DNA of 64,000 bases. Origin: Pseudomonas lini. Its GTDB lineage: Bacteria > Pseudomonadota > Gammaproteobacteria > Pseudomonadales > Pseudomonadaceae. The notes below the pieces were generated by a model. That model saw only the letters and a program-made list of their open reading frames with translations. It had not been told where the DNA came from and searched no databases. The translations under genes were made by a program, and so were the position numbers. Of the stretch, positions 1 through 9,771 are shown one piece after another; the first letter of the stretch is position 1, and every line of letters begins with the position of its first letter. The stretch covers positions 186,001 through 250,000 of the forward strand of contig NZ_JYLB01000008.1 in assembly GCF_001042905.1 (NCBI RefSeq), written 5' to 3'.

Positions 1-472
1 CTTCATGCTGATCGATACGCTGCTGGCCGATGACGTCGGGGCGTTCTTCGATGCCCTGCATCACCTGATCCTGCCGGCCATCGTGCTCGGCACCATCCCG
101 CTGGCGGTGATCGCGCGGATGACCCGTTCGTCGATGCTCGAAGTGCTGCGTGAAGACTACATCCGTACCGCACGCGCCAAAGGCCTGTCGCCCTCGCGCG
201 TGGTGTTCGTTCACGGCCTGCGTAACGCACTGATTCCGGTACTGACCGTCGTCGGCCTGCAAGTCGGCACACTGCTGGCCGGTGCGGTCTTGACCGAAAC
301 TATTTTCTCTTGGCCCGGCATCGGCAAATGGCTGATCGAAGCCATTGGCGCACGGGACTATCCCGTGGTGCAGAACGGCATCCTGTTAATCGCCTGCCTG
401 GTGATTCTGGTCAACTTCGTAGTGGACGTCCTCTACGGCTTTGCCAACCCACGCATCCGTCATCAGCGCTGA
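1..472 (+). CDS. dppB: Dipeptide ABC transporter permease DppB, 3' part only
   Basis: C-terminal portion of an inner-membrane permease that, with DppC, forms the channel for di/tripeptide uptake powered by DppD and DppF. The reading frame is open at the window's left edge, so roughly the first half is missing (the family is usually about 336 residues; about 156 are visible). The visible part carries the EAA loop (TARAKGLSPSRVVFVHGLRN) that contacts the ATPase, followed by the last membrane segments and a short cytoplasmic tail ending in RIRHQR. The stop is 10 bases before dppC. The gene order dppB-C-D-F with overlapping or nearly touching ends makes one operon. The substrate-binding protein gene (dppA) is presumably upstream of the window. 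Confidence 0.93.
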   Translation, partial: FMLIDTLLADDVGAFFDALHHLILPAIVLGTIPLAVIARMTRSSMLEVLREDYIRTARAKGLSPSRVVFVHGLRNALIPVLTVVGLQVGTLLAGAVLTETIFSWPGIGKWLIEAIGARDYPVVQNGILLIACLVILVNFVVDVLYGFANPRIRHQR

Positions 473-482
473 GATCAAGACC

Positions 483-1394
483 ATGACCACTCTCACTACA
501 CCGGTAGCAGTCGATCAAAGCCTGCTGTACCCGTCTCCGTACAAAGAATTCTGGCAAGCGTTCTCCAAGAACAAAGGCGCCGTCGCCGGCCTGATGTTCA
601 TGCTGCTGGTGATTTTCTGCGCGATCTTCGCTCCATGGGTCGCACCGCATAACCCGAGCGAGCAGTACCGCGACTTCCTGCTGACCCCGCCGTCCTGGCT
701 GGAAGGTGGGCAAATCCAGTTCCTGCTCGGCACCGATGAACTGGGTCGCGACCTGCTGTCGCGACTGATCCACGGTTCGCGCCTGTCCCTGCTGATCGGC
801 TTGTCGTCGGTGGTGATGTCGCTGATTCCGGGCATCCTTTTGGGTCTGTTCGCCGGGTTCTTTCCGCGCGTGCTCGGCCCGACCATCATGCGTCTGATGG
901 ACATCATGCTGGCCCTGCCGTCCCTGCTGCTGGCCGTGGCGATTGTCGCCATCCTCGGCCCTGGCCTGATCAACACCATTATTGCCATCGCCGTGGTTTC
1001 GTTGCCGTCCTATGTTCGTCTGACCCGCGCCGCGGTCATGGGCGAATTGAACCGCGACTACGTGACGGCCGCGCGCCTGGCCGGTGCCGGTCTGCCACGC
1101 CTGATGTTCGTCACCGTGCTGCCCAACTGCATGGCGCCGCTGATCGTTCAGGCCACCCTGAGTTTCTCCTCGGCGATTCTCGATGCCGCGGCACTGGGCT
1201 TCCTCGGCCTTGGCGTACAACCGCCAACGCCTGAATGGGGCACCATGCTGGCTTCGGCTCGTGACTACATCGAACGTGCCTGGTGGGTGGTGAGCTTGCC
1301 TGGTTTGACCATTTTGCTCAGCGTGCTGGCAATCAACTTGATGGGCGACGGCCTGCGCGATGCGCTGGACCCGAAACTCAAGAACGCCGCCTGA
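483..1394 (+). CDS. dppC: Dipeptide ABC transporter permease DppC
   Basis: Second permease subunit of the dipeptide importer, 303 residues, the usual family length. The N-terminal region has the OppC-type leader (residues about 15-45), a first membrane helix rich in Phe/Met/Leu, a periplasmic segment with the HNPSEQYR-like family motif, then five more helices. The EAA loop (RLAGAGLPRLMFVTVLPN) is near residue 200. I start at ATG 483 rather than the in-frame ATG at 441 because 441 lies inside dppB. Followed after 10 bases by dppD, with GAGGAG just after this gene's stop acting as the ribosome site of the next gene. Confidence 0.94.
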   Translation: MTTLTTPVAVDQSLLYPSPYKEFWQAFSKNKGAVAGLMFMLLVIFCAIFAPWVAPHNPSEQYRDFLLTPPSWLEGGQIQFLLGTDELGRDLLSRLIHGSRLSLLIGLSSVVMSLIPGILLGLFAGFFPRVLGPTIMRLMDIMLALPSLLLAVAIVAILGPGLINTIIAIAVVSLPSYVRLTRAAVMGELNRDYVTAARLAGAGLPRLMFVTVLPNCMAPLIVQATLSFSSAILDAAALGFLGLGVQPPTPEWGTMLASARDYIERAWWVVSLPGLTILLSVLAINLMGDGLRDALDPKLKNAA

Positions 1395-1404
1395 GGAGAT
1401 TAAA

Positions 1405-2373
1405 ATGTCACTGTTAGAAATCAAGAATCTCAACGTTCGCTTCGGCGACGCCAACGCCGTTCCGGTGGTCGACGGTCTCGACATTACCGTGGAGAAAGGC
1501 GAAGTGCTGGCCATCGTTGGCGAATCGGGTTCCGGCAAGTCCGTGACCATGATGGCGCTGATGGGCCTGATCGAGCATCCAGGGATCGTCACTGCCGACG
1601 CCCTGAATTTCGACGGCAAGAACATGCTCAAGCTCAGCAACCGTCAACGTCGGCAAATCGTCGGCAAAGACCTGGCCATGGTGTTTCAGGACCCGATGAC
1701 CGCGCTGAACCCGAGCTACACCGTCGGTTTCCAGATTGAAGAAGTGCTGCGCCTGCACCTGAAAATGTCCAGCAAACAAGCCCGCAAGCGTGCCATCGAA
1801 CTGCTGGAAAAAGTGGAAATCCCGGGCGCCGCCAGCCGTATGGATGCCTATCCGCATCAACTGTCCGGCGGTATGAGCCAGCGTGTTGCAATCGCCATGG
1901 CAATTGCCGGCGAACCGAAACTGCTGATCGCCGACGAACCGACCACCGCGCTGGACGTAACGATTCAGGCGCAAATCATGGACCTGCTGTTGGCCCTGCA
2001 AAAAGAGCAGGACATGGGCCTGGTGCTGATCACCCACGACCTCGCGGTCGTGGCCGAAACCGCCCAGCGCGTGTGCGTGATGTACGCCGGCCAAGCGGTG
2101 GAAGTCGGTCAGGTGCCACAACTGTTCGACATTCCGGCGCACCCGTACAGCGAAGCACTGCTCAAGGCCATTCCGGAACACAGCCTGGGTGCCGCGCGCC
2201 TGTCGACACTGCCGGGCATCGTTCCCGGTCGCTACGACCGCCCGCAAGGCTGCCTGTTGTCGCCGCGCTGCCCCTACGTGCAGGACAACTGCCGTACCCA
2301 GCGTCCGACCCTTGACCCGAAAAGCAACAGCCTCGCCCGCTGCTTCTACCCGTTGAATCAGGAGGTGGCGTAA
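1405..2373 (+). CDS. dppD: Dipeptide ABC transporter ATP-binding protein DppD
   Basis: One of two cytoplasmic ATPases of the dipeptide importer (322 residues). Walker A GESGSGKS is at residues 39-46, the ABC signature LSGGM at 153-157 and Walker B LLIADEP near 173-179. The C-terminal region has the Cys-containing oligopeptide-transporter motif (GCLLSPRCPY), which in related proteins is linked to an Fe-S site. ATG 1405 is chosen because GAGGAG lies 8 bases upstream and because the upstream ATG at 1360 would overlap dppC. The stop codon overlaps the start of dppF by one base (TAATG), implying translational coupling. Confidence 0.95.
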   Translation: MSLLEIKNLNVRFGDANAVPVVDGLDITVEKGEVLAIVGESGSGKSVTMMALMGLIEHPGIVTADALNFDGKNMLKLSNRQRRQIVGKDLAMVFQDPMTALNPSYTVGFQIEEVLRLHLKMSSKQARKRAIELLEKVEIPGAASRMDAYPHQLSGGMSQRVAIAMAIAGEPKLLIADEPTTALDVTIQAQIMDLLLALQKEQDMGLVLITHDLAVVAETAQRVCVMYAGQAVEVGQVPQLFDIPAHPYSEALLKAIPEHSLGAARLSTLPGIVPGRYDRPQGCLLSPRCPYVQDNCRTQRPTLDPKSNSLARCFYPLNQEVA

Positions 2374-3353
2374 TGGCCGTCGTACTTACCGCCCGCGACC
2401 TGACCCGTCATTACGAAGTGTCCCGTGGCCTGTTCAAGGGGCATGCGACCGTGCGCGCCCTCAACGGTGTGTCGTTCGAACTGGAAGCCGGCAAGACCCT
2501 CGCCGTTGTGGGCGAATCGGGTTGCGGCAAATCCACCCTCGCCCGTGCCCTGACGCTGATCGAAGAGCCCTCCTCCGGTTCCTTGAAAATCGCCGGGCAG
2601 GAAGTCGCCGGCGCCGACAAGGCTCAGCGCAAGCAACTGCGCAAAGACGTGCAGATGGTGTTCCAGAGCCCGTACGCGTCGCTGAACCCACGGCAGAAGA
2701 TCGGTGATCAGCTTGCAGAGCCTTTATTGATCAACACCAACCTCAGCGCCTCGGAACGTCGCGACAAAGTCCAGGCGATGATGAAACAGGTGGGCTTGCG
2801 CCCCGAGCACTACCAGCGCTATCCGCACATGTTTTCCGGCGGTCAGCGCCAGCGGATCGCCTTGGCCCGCGCGATGATGCTGCAACCGAAAGTGCTGGTG
2901 GCGGACGAACCAACCTCGGCGCTGGACGTATCAATTCAGGCGCAGGTACTCAACCTGTTCATGGATTTGCAGCAAGAGTTCAACACCGCCTACGTGTTCA
3001 TCTCCCACAACCTGGCCGTGGTGCGTCACGTCGCCGATCATGTGATGGTGATGTACCTCGGTCGCCCGGTGGAAATGGGCCCGAAAGAGGATATCTACAC
3101 CCGCCCTCTGCACCCGTACACCCAGGCACTGTTGTCGGCCACTCCGACCATCCACCCGGATCCGGACAAGCCGAAAATCAAGATCGTCGGTGAATTGCCC
3201 AACCCGCTGAACCCGCCGTCCGGCTGCGCCTTCCACAAGCGCTGCCCGTACGCGACCGAGCGCTGCAGCGTTGAAGAGCCGGCCCTGCGCCTGCTCGACA
3301 CCCGCCAGGTGGCTTGTCACTACGCCGAGCAATTCCTCGACGGCGCGGCATAA
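2373..3353 (+). CDS. dppF: Dipeptide ABC transporter ATP-binding protein DppF
   Basis: Second ATPase of the dipeptide importer, 326 residues. Walker A GESGCGKST at residues 47-55, signature FSGGQRQR near 154, Walker B VADEPTSALD, and the C-terminal Cys-rich oligopeptide motif (GCAFHKRCPY). Start ATG overlaps the dppD stop by one base. It is the last gene of the operon: an inverted-repeat element begins four bases after the stop and a terminator-like hairpin follows. Confidence 0.95.
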   Translation: MAVVLTARDLTRHYEVSRGLFKGHATVRALNGVSFELEAGKTLAVVGESGCGKSTLARALTLIEEPSSGSLKIAGQEVAGADKAQRKQLRKDVQMVFQSPYASLNPRQKIGDQLAEPLLINTNLSASERRDKVQAMMKQVGLRPEHYQRYPHMFSGGQRQRIALARAMMLQPKVLVADEPTSALDVSIQAQVLNLFMDLQQEFNTAYVFISHNLAVVRHVADHVMVMYLGRPVEMGPKEDIYTRPLHPYTQALLSATPTIHPDPDKPKIKIVGELPNPLNPPSGCAFHKRCPYATERCSVEEPALRLLDTRQVACHYAEQFLDGAA

Positions 3354-3356
3354 AAT

Positions 3357-3445
3357 GTGGGAGCGGGCTTGCTCGCGAAAGCGGTCTGTCAGTCGACATT
3401 GATATTGACTGGCATGACGCCTTCGCGAGCAAGCCCGCTCCCACA
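3357..3445. repeat. Paired inverted extragenic repeat (family B), copy 1
   Basis: Two inverted arms of about 22 bases, TGTGGGAGCGGGCTTGCTCG on the left and its complement on the right (CGAGCAAGCCCGCTCCCACA), separated by about 48 variable bases. Each arm itself contains a small GAGC..GCTC hairpin. A second copy is at 23860-23948. This is the organisation of the REP-doublet (REPIN) elements common between Pseudomonas genes. It directly follows the dppF stop. Confidence 0.85.
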
Positions 3446-3466
3446 GAGATACTTGACCTGTTCACC

Positions 3467-3515
3467 AACCCCTTTTATTCCGATTGCGCATCAGTCGGGG
3501 AGAGGGGTTTTTCTT
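3467..3515 (+). terminator. Terminator-like hairpin after dpp operon
   Basis: AACCCCT at 3467-3473 pairs with AGGGGTT at 3503-3509 across a long loop and is followed by TTTTTCTTTT. The position after dppF and the T-rich tail fit a terminator of the plus-strand operon. The stem is short and the loop long, so it is only moderately supported. Confidence 0.45.
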
Positions 3516-3526
3516 TTGTCCGTCAT

Positions 3527-3742
3527 TTACGTTTGCGTGTCTTCCTCATCCTCTTCCTCATCGACGTCTGGGTCGTCCTCATCTGCTTCGGTCGCAGCGA
3601 TCATCAGCTCGCTGTGCACGCCTTGCCCGTTCAAGGCCTGTTTTTCATGGTTCTCACATTCCGCCCACGCCACCGCCGACGTGCCGAGGGACAGCATCAC
3701 CAAAACCTTAAGCAACAACACAATTCGTTGATAAATACTCAT
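3527..3742 (-). CDS. Small acidic exported protein, unknown function
   Basis: A 71-residue protein that I do not recognise. Residues 1-31 look like a Sec signal peptide (Arg at position 6, a Leu/Val-rich core, then SAVAWA as the likely cleavage site). The mature part is only about 40 residues, with one Cys and a very acidic C-terminus in which Asp/Glu make up most of the last 20 residues. I start at ATG 3742 because AAAGGA lies about 12 bases upstream; the in-frame ATG at 3754 would sit directly on that ribosome site. It stands alone between the dpp operon and prfC. The acidic tail suggests metal or cation binding in the periplasm, but this is a guess. Confidence 0.6.
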   Translation of the reverse strand: MSIYQRIVLLLKVLVMLSLGTSAVAWAECENHEKQALNGQGVHSELMIAATEADEDDPDVDEEEDEEDTQT

Positions 3743-3912
3743 AGTCGATTCCATCCTTTCTTGAGTGACGCGTGGATGCCTGAAAGGTACTGAGTGAAAT
3801 TTAGTTCCGATTGACCGGGTTCTCCAGACAGGACGCTACCGGGTAGCAGAAAATCCCGCTGGCGAAGAGATTGGTTTGGAATAGGAGTTATGCCGAAAAG
3901 ATCAAACACCAA

Positions 3913-3993
3913 ATCAAAAGATCGCAGCCTTCGGCAGCTCCACACGGAATCGAGTACACCTGTAGGAGCTGCCGAAGGCTGCGATCTTTTGAT
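3913..3993. repeat. Paired inverted extragenic repeat (family A), copy 1
   Basis: Left arm ATCAAAAGATCGCAGCCTTC.. and right arm its complement (..GAAGGCTGCGATCTTTTGAT), each about 29-32 bases and containing GGAGCTGCCGAAGGC, with about 20 bases between. Five copies of this pair occur in the window (here, 5743, 16125, 26120, 32429), always between genes. The left arm here has one base changed at its inner end (CTCCACAC). Confidence 0.85.
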
Positions 3994-4002
3994 CTTTTCC
4001 AT

Positions 4003-4035
4003 AAAAAAGGCGAAGCCCGAAAGCTTCGCCTTTTA
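4003..4035 (-). terminator. Terminator of prfC
   Basis: Perfect 12-base stem AAAAGGCGAAGC / GCTTCGCCTTTT (4005-4016 and 4023-4034) ending, on the minus strand, in a run of six T. It lies 22 bases past the prfC stop. Confidence 0.85.
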
Positions 4036-4056
4036 TGTACCAACCACCTTTACCGC

Positions 4057-5640
<1,584 letters not shown>

Positions 5641-6082
5641 GGGAAATCGCCTGGCAGGTGATTCAAAAAAGGGCGGCGAGTATAGCGCAAACCGTGCCCT
5701 ACGGACCACCGTCCGTAGGGCTTCCCTACCACCGCATTCCCTGTAGGAGCTGCCGAAGGCTGCGATCTTTTGATCTTGTTTTTTTTCAAGACCACCGAAG
5801 ATCAAGATCAAAAGATCGCAGCCTTCGGCAGCTCCTACGGTGGCTAAATGCTGTTAATTATGGAACCTTTTAAAAGGTGCAGACGTCCACTCCCCTGTTA
5901 CGGCACTCGTACCAGGGGCTGAAAAATCAGCAAGTTAGCCTGACGAGGCTGCGCTTATGGCTCGATTTCATGCCGTTTTACCGGCACTGATAGAGCTGCT
6001 TTTCGCGAACACCGACTTCGGCAGCCAGGAATGGCATTGCCACACGAAGCGGTGTCCGCCGACTGAAAAAAGGAGTCCGCCT
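5641..6082. other. Divergent intergenic region prfC / betaine transporter
   Basis: No gene is supported in these 442 bases. It contains a perfect 10-base inverted repeat (GCCCTACGGA 5696-5705 / TCCGTAGGGC 5712-5721) upstream of prfC, a likely prfC -10 (TATACT, complement of 5680-5685 region), a family A repeat (5743-5838), and a 14-base palindrome ACCTTTTAAAAGGT at 5865-5878 upstream of the transporter operon. An ATG at 5957 is in frame with the first permease but adds 42 residues with no membrane-protein character, so it is not used. Confidence 0.6.
5743..5838. repeat. Paired inverted extragenic repeat (family A), copy 2
   Basis: Arms GTAGGAGCTGCCGAAGGCTG.. (5743-5776) and its complement (5806-5838), so the pair faces the opposite way to copy 1. 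About 29 T- and A-rich bases separate the arms. Confidence 0.85.
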
Positions 6083-6799
6083 GTGGCTATTCGCTATGGC
6101 AAAGGGCTGATAGGAGGTGCGGTTGTCGTCGCCCTTCTGGCCCTGCTGGTCCACTGGATTGGCATCAACACGATCGAACAGTACCGCGACGATTTGTTGT
6201 TTTACCTGCAAGCTCATCTGATTCTCGTCCTCGTTTCCATGCTGGCCGCCCTTGTAGTGGGCATACCCGCCGGCATCTTCCTCAGCCGCCCGAACATGGT
6301 GGGCCGCGCTGAACGCTTCATGCAGATCTTCAACATCGGCAACACCGTGCCGCCTCTAGCCGTACTGGCCATCGCCCTGGGTATCCTCGGCATCGGCAGC
6401 GGCCCTGCGATCTTCGCTTTGTTCCTCGCCTCACTGTTGCCGATTGTGCGCAACACCTATGAAGGGCTGAAAAACGTTCAGGGTTCACTCAAGGAAGCGG
6501 CCGTTGGCATCGGCATGACACCGACTCAGGTGCTGTGGCGGGTCGAGCTGCCGAACGCCGTGCCGATCATCATTGGCGGCGTGCGCGTGGCGTTGGCGAT
6601 CAACGTCGGTACCGCACCGCTGGCGTTCCTGATCGGCGCTAACAGTCTGGGTAGCCTGATTTTCCCCGGCATCGCCCTGAACAATCAGCCGCAACTGCTG
6701 CTCGGGGCGGCCTGCACCGCCCTGCTGGCCTTGCTGCTCGACGGACTGGTGACACTCGCCAGCCGCCTCTGGCTCGAACGCGGCTTGCGCCCGTCTTAA
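6083..6799 (+). CDS. OpuC/ProW-type ABC transporter permease (first)
   Basis: Inner-membrane permease of a quaternary-amine (glycine betaine, choline or carnitine) importer, 238 residues with about six hydrophobic helices. The EAA loop reads GIGMTPTQVLWRVELPNAVP, typical of the OpuBB/OpuCB/YehW group. The start is GTG 6083, since AGGAG sits 7 bases before it and the first residues (VAIRYGKGLIGG..) lead straight into a membrane helix; the upstream ATG at 5957 has no such support. It begins a four-gene operon: permease, binding protein, permease, ATPase, as in the PA3888-PA3891 OpuC locus. Exact substrate cannot be told from sequence. Confidence 0.88.
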   Translation: MAIRYGKGLIGGAVVVALLALLVHWIGINTIEQYRDDLLFYLQAHLILVLVSMLAALVVGIPAGIFLSRPNMVGRAERFMQIFNIGNTVPPLAVLAIALGILGIGSGPAIFALFLASLLPIVRNTYEGLKNVQGSLKEAAVGIGMTPTQVLWRVELPNAVPIIIGGVRVALAINVGTAPLAFLIGANSLGSLIFPGIALNNQPQLLLGAACTALLALLLDGLVTLASRLWLERGLRPS

Positions 6800-6819
6800 G
6801 CCTCGGCAAAGGAATAAAC

Positions 6820-7713
6820 ATGAAGACATTTAGCTTTTTACTAGGCTGCGCCCTGCTGTTCGCAGGATTTGCCCAAGCCGCTGAAAAACCCGTGATTCGC
6901 ATTGGCGCCCGGGTGTTCACCGAACAAACCCTGCTGGCAGAAATCACTTCCCAATACCTGCGCACCAAGGGGTACGAAACCCAGGTGACCGGCGGTCTGG
7001 GCAGCAACCTGGCTCGCAGCGCCCACGAAAGTGGTCAGCTGGATTTGATGTGGGAATACACCGGCGTGTCGCTGGTGGCTTACAACCACGTCACCGACAA
7101 GCTCGACAGCGCTCAGTCCTACGCCCGGGTGAAAGAACTCGACGCGAAAAAAGGCCTGGTCTGGCTCACCCCGTCGAAGTTCAGCAACACCTACGCCCTG
7201 GCCCTGCCGGAAAACACCGCAAAAGCCTATCCGCAGATCAACACCATCAGCGAGCTGAACACGGTGCTGCAGGCTGAGGCGAAGACCCATCACCTCGTCG
7301 CCCTGGACACCGAGTTCGCCAACCGTTCCGACGGTCTCGATGGCATGGTGGATCTCTACGGCATGAACCTGACGCGTAAAAACATCCGTCAGATGGATGC
7401 CGGGTTGGTCTACACCGCGCTGCGTAATGGCCAGGTGTTTGCCGGTCTGGTCTACACCACCGACGGTCGTTTGAACGCCTTCAAACTCAAGTTGCTGGAA
7501 GACGACAAGCATTACTTCCCCGACTACACCGCCGCCCCAGTGGTGCGTCAGGTTTACCTCGACGCCTACCCGAAACTCGCCGAAGAGCTCAAGCCACTGG
7601 CCGAACTGTTCGACGACGCAACCATGCGCCAGCTCAACGCGCGGGTCGATGTCGATCACGAAAGCCCTTCATCCGTTGCCGCTGATTTCCTGCGCCAACA
7701 CCCCATCAACTGA
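6820..7713 (+). CDS. Quaternary-amine ABC transporter substrate-binding protein (OpuCC/OsmF family)
   Basis: Periplasmic binding protein, 297 residues. Signal peptide of about 20 residues ending FAGFAQA before AEKPVIRIG. The mature part has the OpuAC-like fold with family motifs (RIGARVFTEQTLLAE, DLMWEYTGVSL, PVVRQVYLDAYPKL); Trp and Tyr residues in such motifs form the aromatic cage for the trimethylammonium group in relatives. Lies 20 bases after the first permease and 12 bases before the second, with GGAATAAAC and GAGGAGG ribosome sites. Betaine, choline or carnitine are the likely ligands; OsmF-type proteins are also close. Confidence 0.9.
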   Translation: MKTFSFLLGCALLFAGFAQAAEKPVIRIGARVFTEQTLLAEITSQYLRTKGYETQVTGGLGSNLARSAHESGQLDLMWEYTGVSLVAYNHVTDKLDSAQSYARVKELDAKKGLVWLTPSKFSNTYALALPENTAKAYPQINTISELNTVLQAEAKTHHLVALDTEFANRSDGLDGMVDLYGMNLTRKNIRQMDAGLVYTALRNGQVFAGLVYTTDGRLNAFKLKLLEDDKHYFPDYTAAPVVRQVYLDAYPKLAEELKPLAELFDDATMRQLNARVDVDHESPSSVAADFLRQHPIN

Positions 7714-7725
7714 GGAGGAAAAGAC

Positions 7726-8379
7726 ATGGAATTTCTGAACGCCTTTTCCCATCTCGATTGGCCGCAGGTTTTGCACCTGACCGGGCAGCACATCACTCTG
7801 GTCGGCATCGCCGTGACCCTGGCGATTCTGGTCGGCGTGCCGCTGGGCATCCTGATGACCCGTTTCCCGACACTGGCTGGCCCGTTGCAAGCCAGCGCTA
7901 CGGTGTTGCTGACCGTGCCGTCGATTGCGCTGTTCGGCCTGCTGCTGCCGTTCTACTCCAAGTTCGGCCAGGGCCTCGGCCCGATGCCGGCGATCACCGC
8001 AGTGTTTCTGTACTCGCTGCTGCCGATCATGCGTAACACCTATTTGGCGCTGACCGGCGTCGAACCGGGCATTCGCGAAGCAGCGCGTGGCATCGGCATG
8101 ACCTTCGGCCAGCGCCTGCGCATGGTCGAACTGCCCATCGCGGTGCCAGTGATCCTCGCCGGTGTGCGCACCGCCGTGGTCATGAACATTGGTGTGATGA
8201 CCATCGCTGCGACCATCGGCGCCGGTGGCCTCGGTGTACTCATTCTCGCTTCCATCAGCCGCAGCGACATGTCGATGCTGATCGTCGGCGCCGTGCTGGT
8301 CAGTCTCCTGGCCATCTTCGCCGACCTGCTTCTGCAATGGCTGCAACGCACGCTGACTCCAAAAGGATTGCTCAAATGA
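7726..8379 (+). CDS. OpuC/ProW-type ABC transporter permease (second)
   Basis: Second permease of the quaternary-amine importer, 217 residues with five to six helices and the EAA loop GIGMTFGQRLRMVELPIAVP. It is clearly related to the first permease, so the transporter has a heterodimeric channel. GAGGAG lies 7 bases upstream of ATG 7726. The stop overlaps the ATPase start (ATGA), giving translational coupling. Confidence 0.9.
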   Translation: MEFLNAFSHLDWPQVLHLTGQHITLVGIAVTLAILVGVPLGILMTRFPTLAGPLQASATVLLTVPSIALFGLLLPFYSKFGQGLGPMPAITAVFLYSLLPIMRNTYLALTGVEPGIREAARGIGMTFGQRLRMVELPIAVPVILAGVRTAVVMNIGVMTIAATIGAGGLGVLILASISRSDMSMLIVGAVLVSLLAIFADLLLQWLQRTLTPKGLLK

Positions 8380-9533
8380 TCGAACTTCAAAACCTCAGCA
8401 AGACCTTCCAAAGCAACGGCAAAGATGTGAAAGCCGTGGACTCGGTAAGCCTGACCGTCAATGAAGGCGAAATCTGTGTGTTCCTGGGGCCATCGGGCTG
8501 CGGTAAAAGCACCACGCTGAAGATGATCAACCGCCTGATCAAGCCAACCTCCGGCAAGATCCTGATCAACGGCGAAGACACCACCGACCTCGACGCCGTG
8601 ACCCTGCGTCGCAACATCGGTTATGTGATCCAGCAGATCGGTCTGTTCCCGAACATGACCATCGAGGAAAACATCACCATCGTTCCGCGTCTGCTCGGCT
8701 GGGACAAACAGAAATGCCACGACCGCGCCCGCGAGTTGATGAGCATGATCAAGCTCGAACCCAAGCAGTATCTGACTCGCTATCCCCGTGAGTTGTCCGG
8801 TGGCCAGCAGCAGCGGATCGGCGTGATTCGCGCACTGGCGGCGGATGCGCCGCTGTTGTTGATGGACGAACCGTTCGGCGCGGTCGACCCGATCAACCGC
8901 GAGATGATTCAGAACGAATTCTTCGAAATGCAACGGGCGCTGAACAAGACCGTGATCATGGTCAGCCACGACATCGACGAAGCGATCAAGCTGGGCGACA
9001 AGATCGCGATTTTCCGCGCGGGCAAACTGCTGCAGATCGACCACCCGGACACCCTGCTCGCGCACCCGGCGGATGACTTTGTCAGCAACTTCGTCGGCCA
9101 GGACAGCACGCTCAAGCGTCTGTTGCTGGTGAAAGCCGAAGACGCGGCGGACAACGCACCCTCGGTGAGCCCGGAAACGCCGGTGGCCGATGCGCTGGAA
9201 TTGATGGACGAACACGACCGTCGCTACGTGGTGGTTACCTGCGCCGAGAACAAGGCCTTGGGCTACGTGCGCCGTCGCGACCTGCACCGCCAGACCGGCA
9301 CCTGTGCGCAATACCTGCGCGAGTTCAACGCCACCGCGGCCTACGACGAGCATTTGCGCATCCTGCTGTCGCGCATGTACGAGTTCAACCGCTCGTGGCT
9401 GCCGGTGATGGATGCGGAGCGGGTGTTCCTGGGTGAGGTGACTCAGGAATCGATTGCCGAGTATTTGAGCTCCGGTAAATCTCGTGGGGGCAAGACCAGT
9501 ATTGTTTCGCCGGCCGAGACTGCTGTCGCCTGA
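8376..9533 (+). CDS. Quaternary-amine ABC transporter ATPase with CBS domains (OpuCA/ProV type)
   Basis: ATPase of the importer, 385 residues. Walker A GPSGCGKST near residue 38, signature LSGGQQQR near 136, Walker B LLLMDEPFGA, H-loop SHDIDEA. After the nucleotide-binding domain (to about residue 255) come roughly 120 residues matching a CBS-domain pair (TPVADALELMDEHDRRYVVV.., then SWLPVMDAERVFLGEVTQES), which in OpuA/OpuC transporters senses ionic strength or cyclic-di-AMP. ATG 8376 overlaps the preceding stop; the in-frame ATG at 8337 is inside the permease. Last gene of the operon; a terminator follows. Confidence 0.92.
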   Translation: MIELQNLSKTFQSNGKDVKAVDSVSLTVNEGEICVFLGPSGCGKSTTLKMINRLIKPTSGKILINGEDTTDLDAVTLRRNIGYVIQQIGLFPNMTIEENITIVPRLLGWDKQKCHDRARELMSMIKLEPKQYLTRYPRELSGGQQQRIGVIRALAADAPLLLMDEPFGAVDPINREMIQNEFFEMQRALNKTVIMVSHDIDEAIKLGDKIAIFRAGKLLQIDHPDTLLAHPADDFVSNFVGQDSTLKRLLLVKAEDAADNAPSVSPETPVADALELMDEHDRRYVVVTCAENKALGYVRRRDLHRQTGTCAQYLREFNATAAYDEHLRILLSRMYEFNRSWLPVMDAERVFLGEVTQESIAEYLSSGKSRGGKTSIVSPAETAVA

Positions 9534-9542
9534 TCTGACAGG

Positions 9543-9580
9543 CCGTCGCTGATATCAGTATTTCAGCGGCGGTTTTGCTA
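9543..9580 (+). terminator. Terminator of betaine transporter operon
   Basis: CCGTCGCTGA (9543-9552) pairs with TCAGCGGCGG (9563-9572) with one G-T pair, followed by TTTTGCTATTT. It starts 10 bases after the ATPase stop. Confidence 0.75.
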
Positions 9581-9724
9581 TTTACTGGGCAAAATAATCA
9601 TAAAAGAAAGCTGCTTATTCCAAATTGTGATTGAAACCTGTTACATCTGTCAGGTTCTTTTCTCCGCATAACTCCTTTAAATATAGACGGACAGCTGATC
9701 AACCATTCACGTCGATCAACTGAC

Positions 9725-9744
9725 AATAAGGCGTCCGCCTTATT
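9725..9744. repeat. Perfect 20-base inverted repeat upstream of the 119-aa gene
   Basis: AATAAGGCG-TC-CGCCTTATT, 28 bases before the ATG of the following gene. The surrounding 9580-9771 is AT-rich for this genome. It could be an operator or the foot of an mRNA leader hairpin. Confidence 0.6.
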
Positions 9745-9771
9745 CGACTATATCCGCTTTAGGAGCAATCA

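Larger units (their letters stand above)
3743..4056. other. Intergenic region between small exported gene and prfC
   Basis: No supported gene. It holds the upstream region of the small acidic protein gene, a paired inverted repeat (3913-3993) and the prfC terminator (4003-4035). The minus-strand open frame here is built from the repeat and is not credible. Confidence 0.7.

Noticed and set aside
3739..4002. 87-residue minus-strand frame between prfC and the small exported gene
   Set aside because: Largely encoded by repeat DNA and lacks a ribosome site.
5957..6082. N-terminal extension of the first betaine permease
   Set aside because: 42 residues without membrane or family character; GTG 6083 has an ideal AGGAG spacing.
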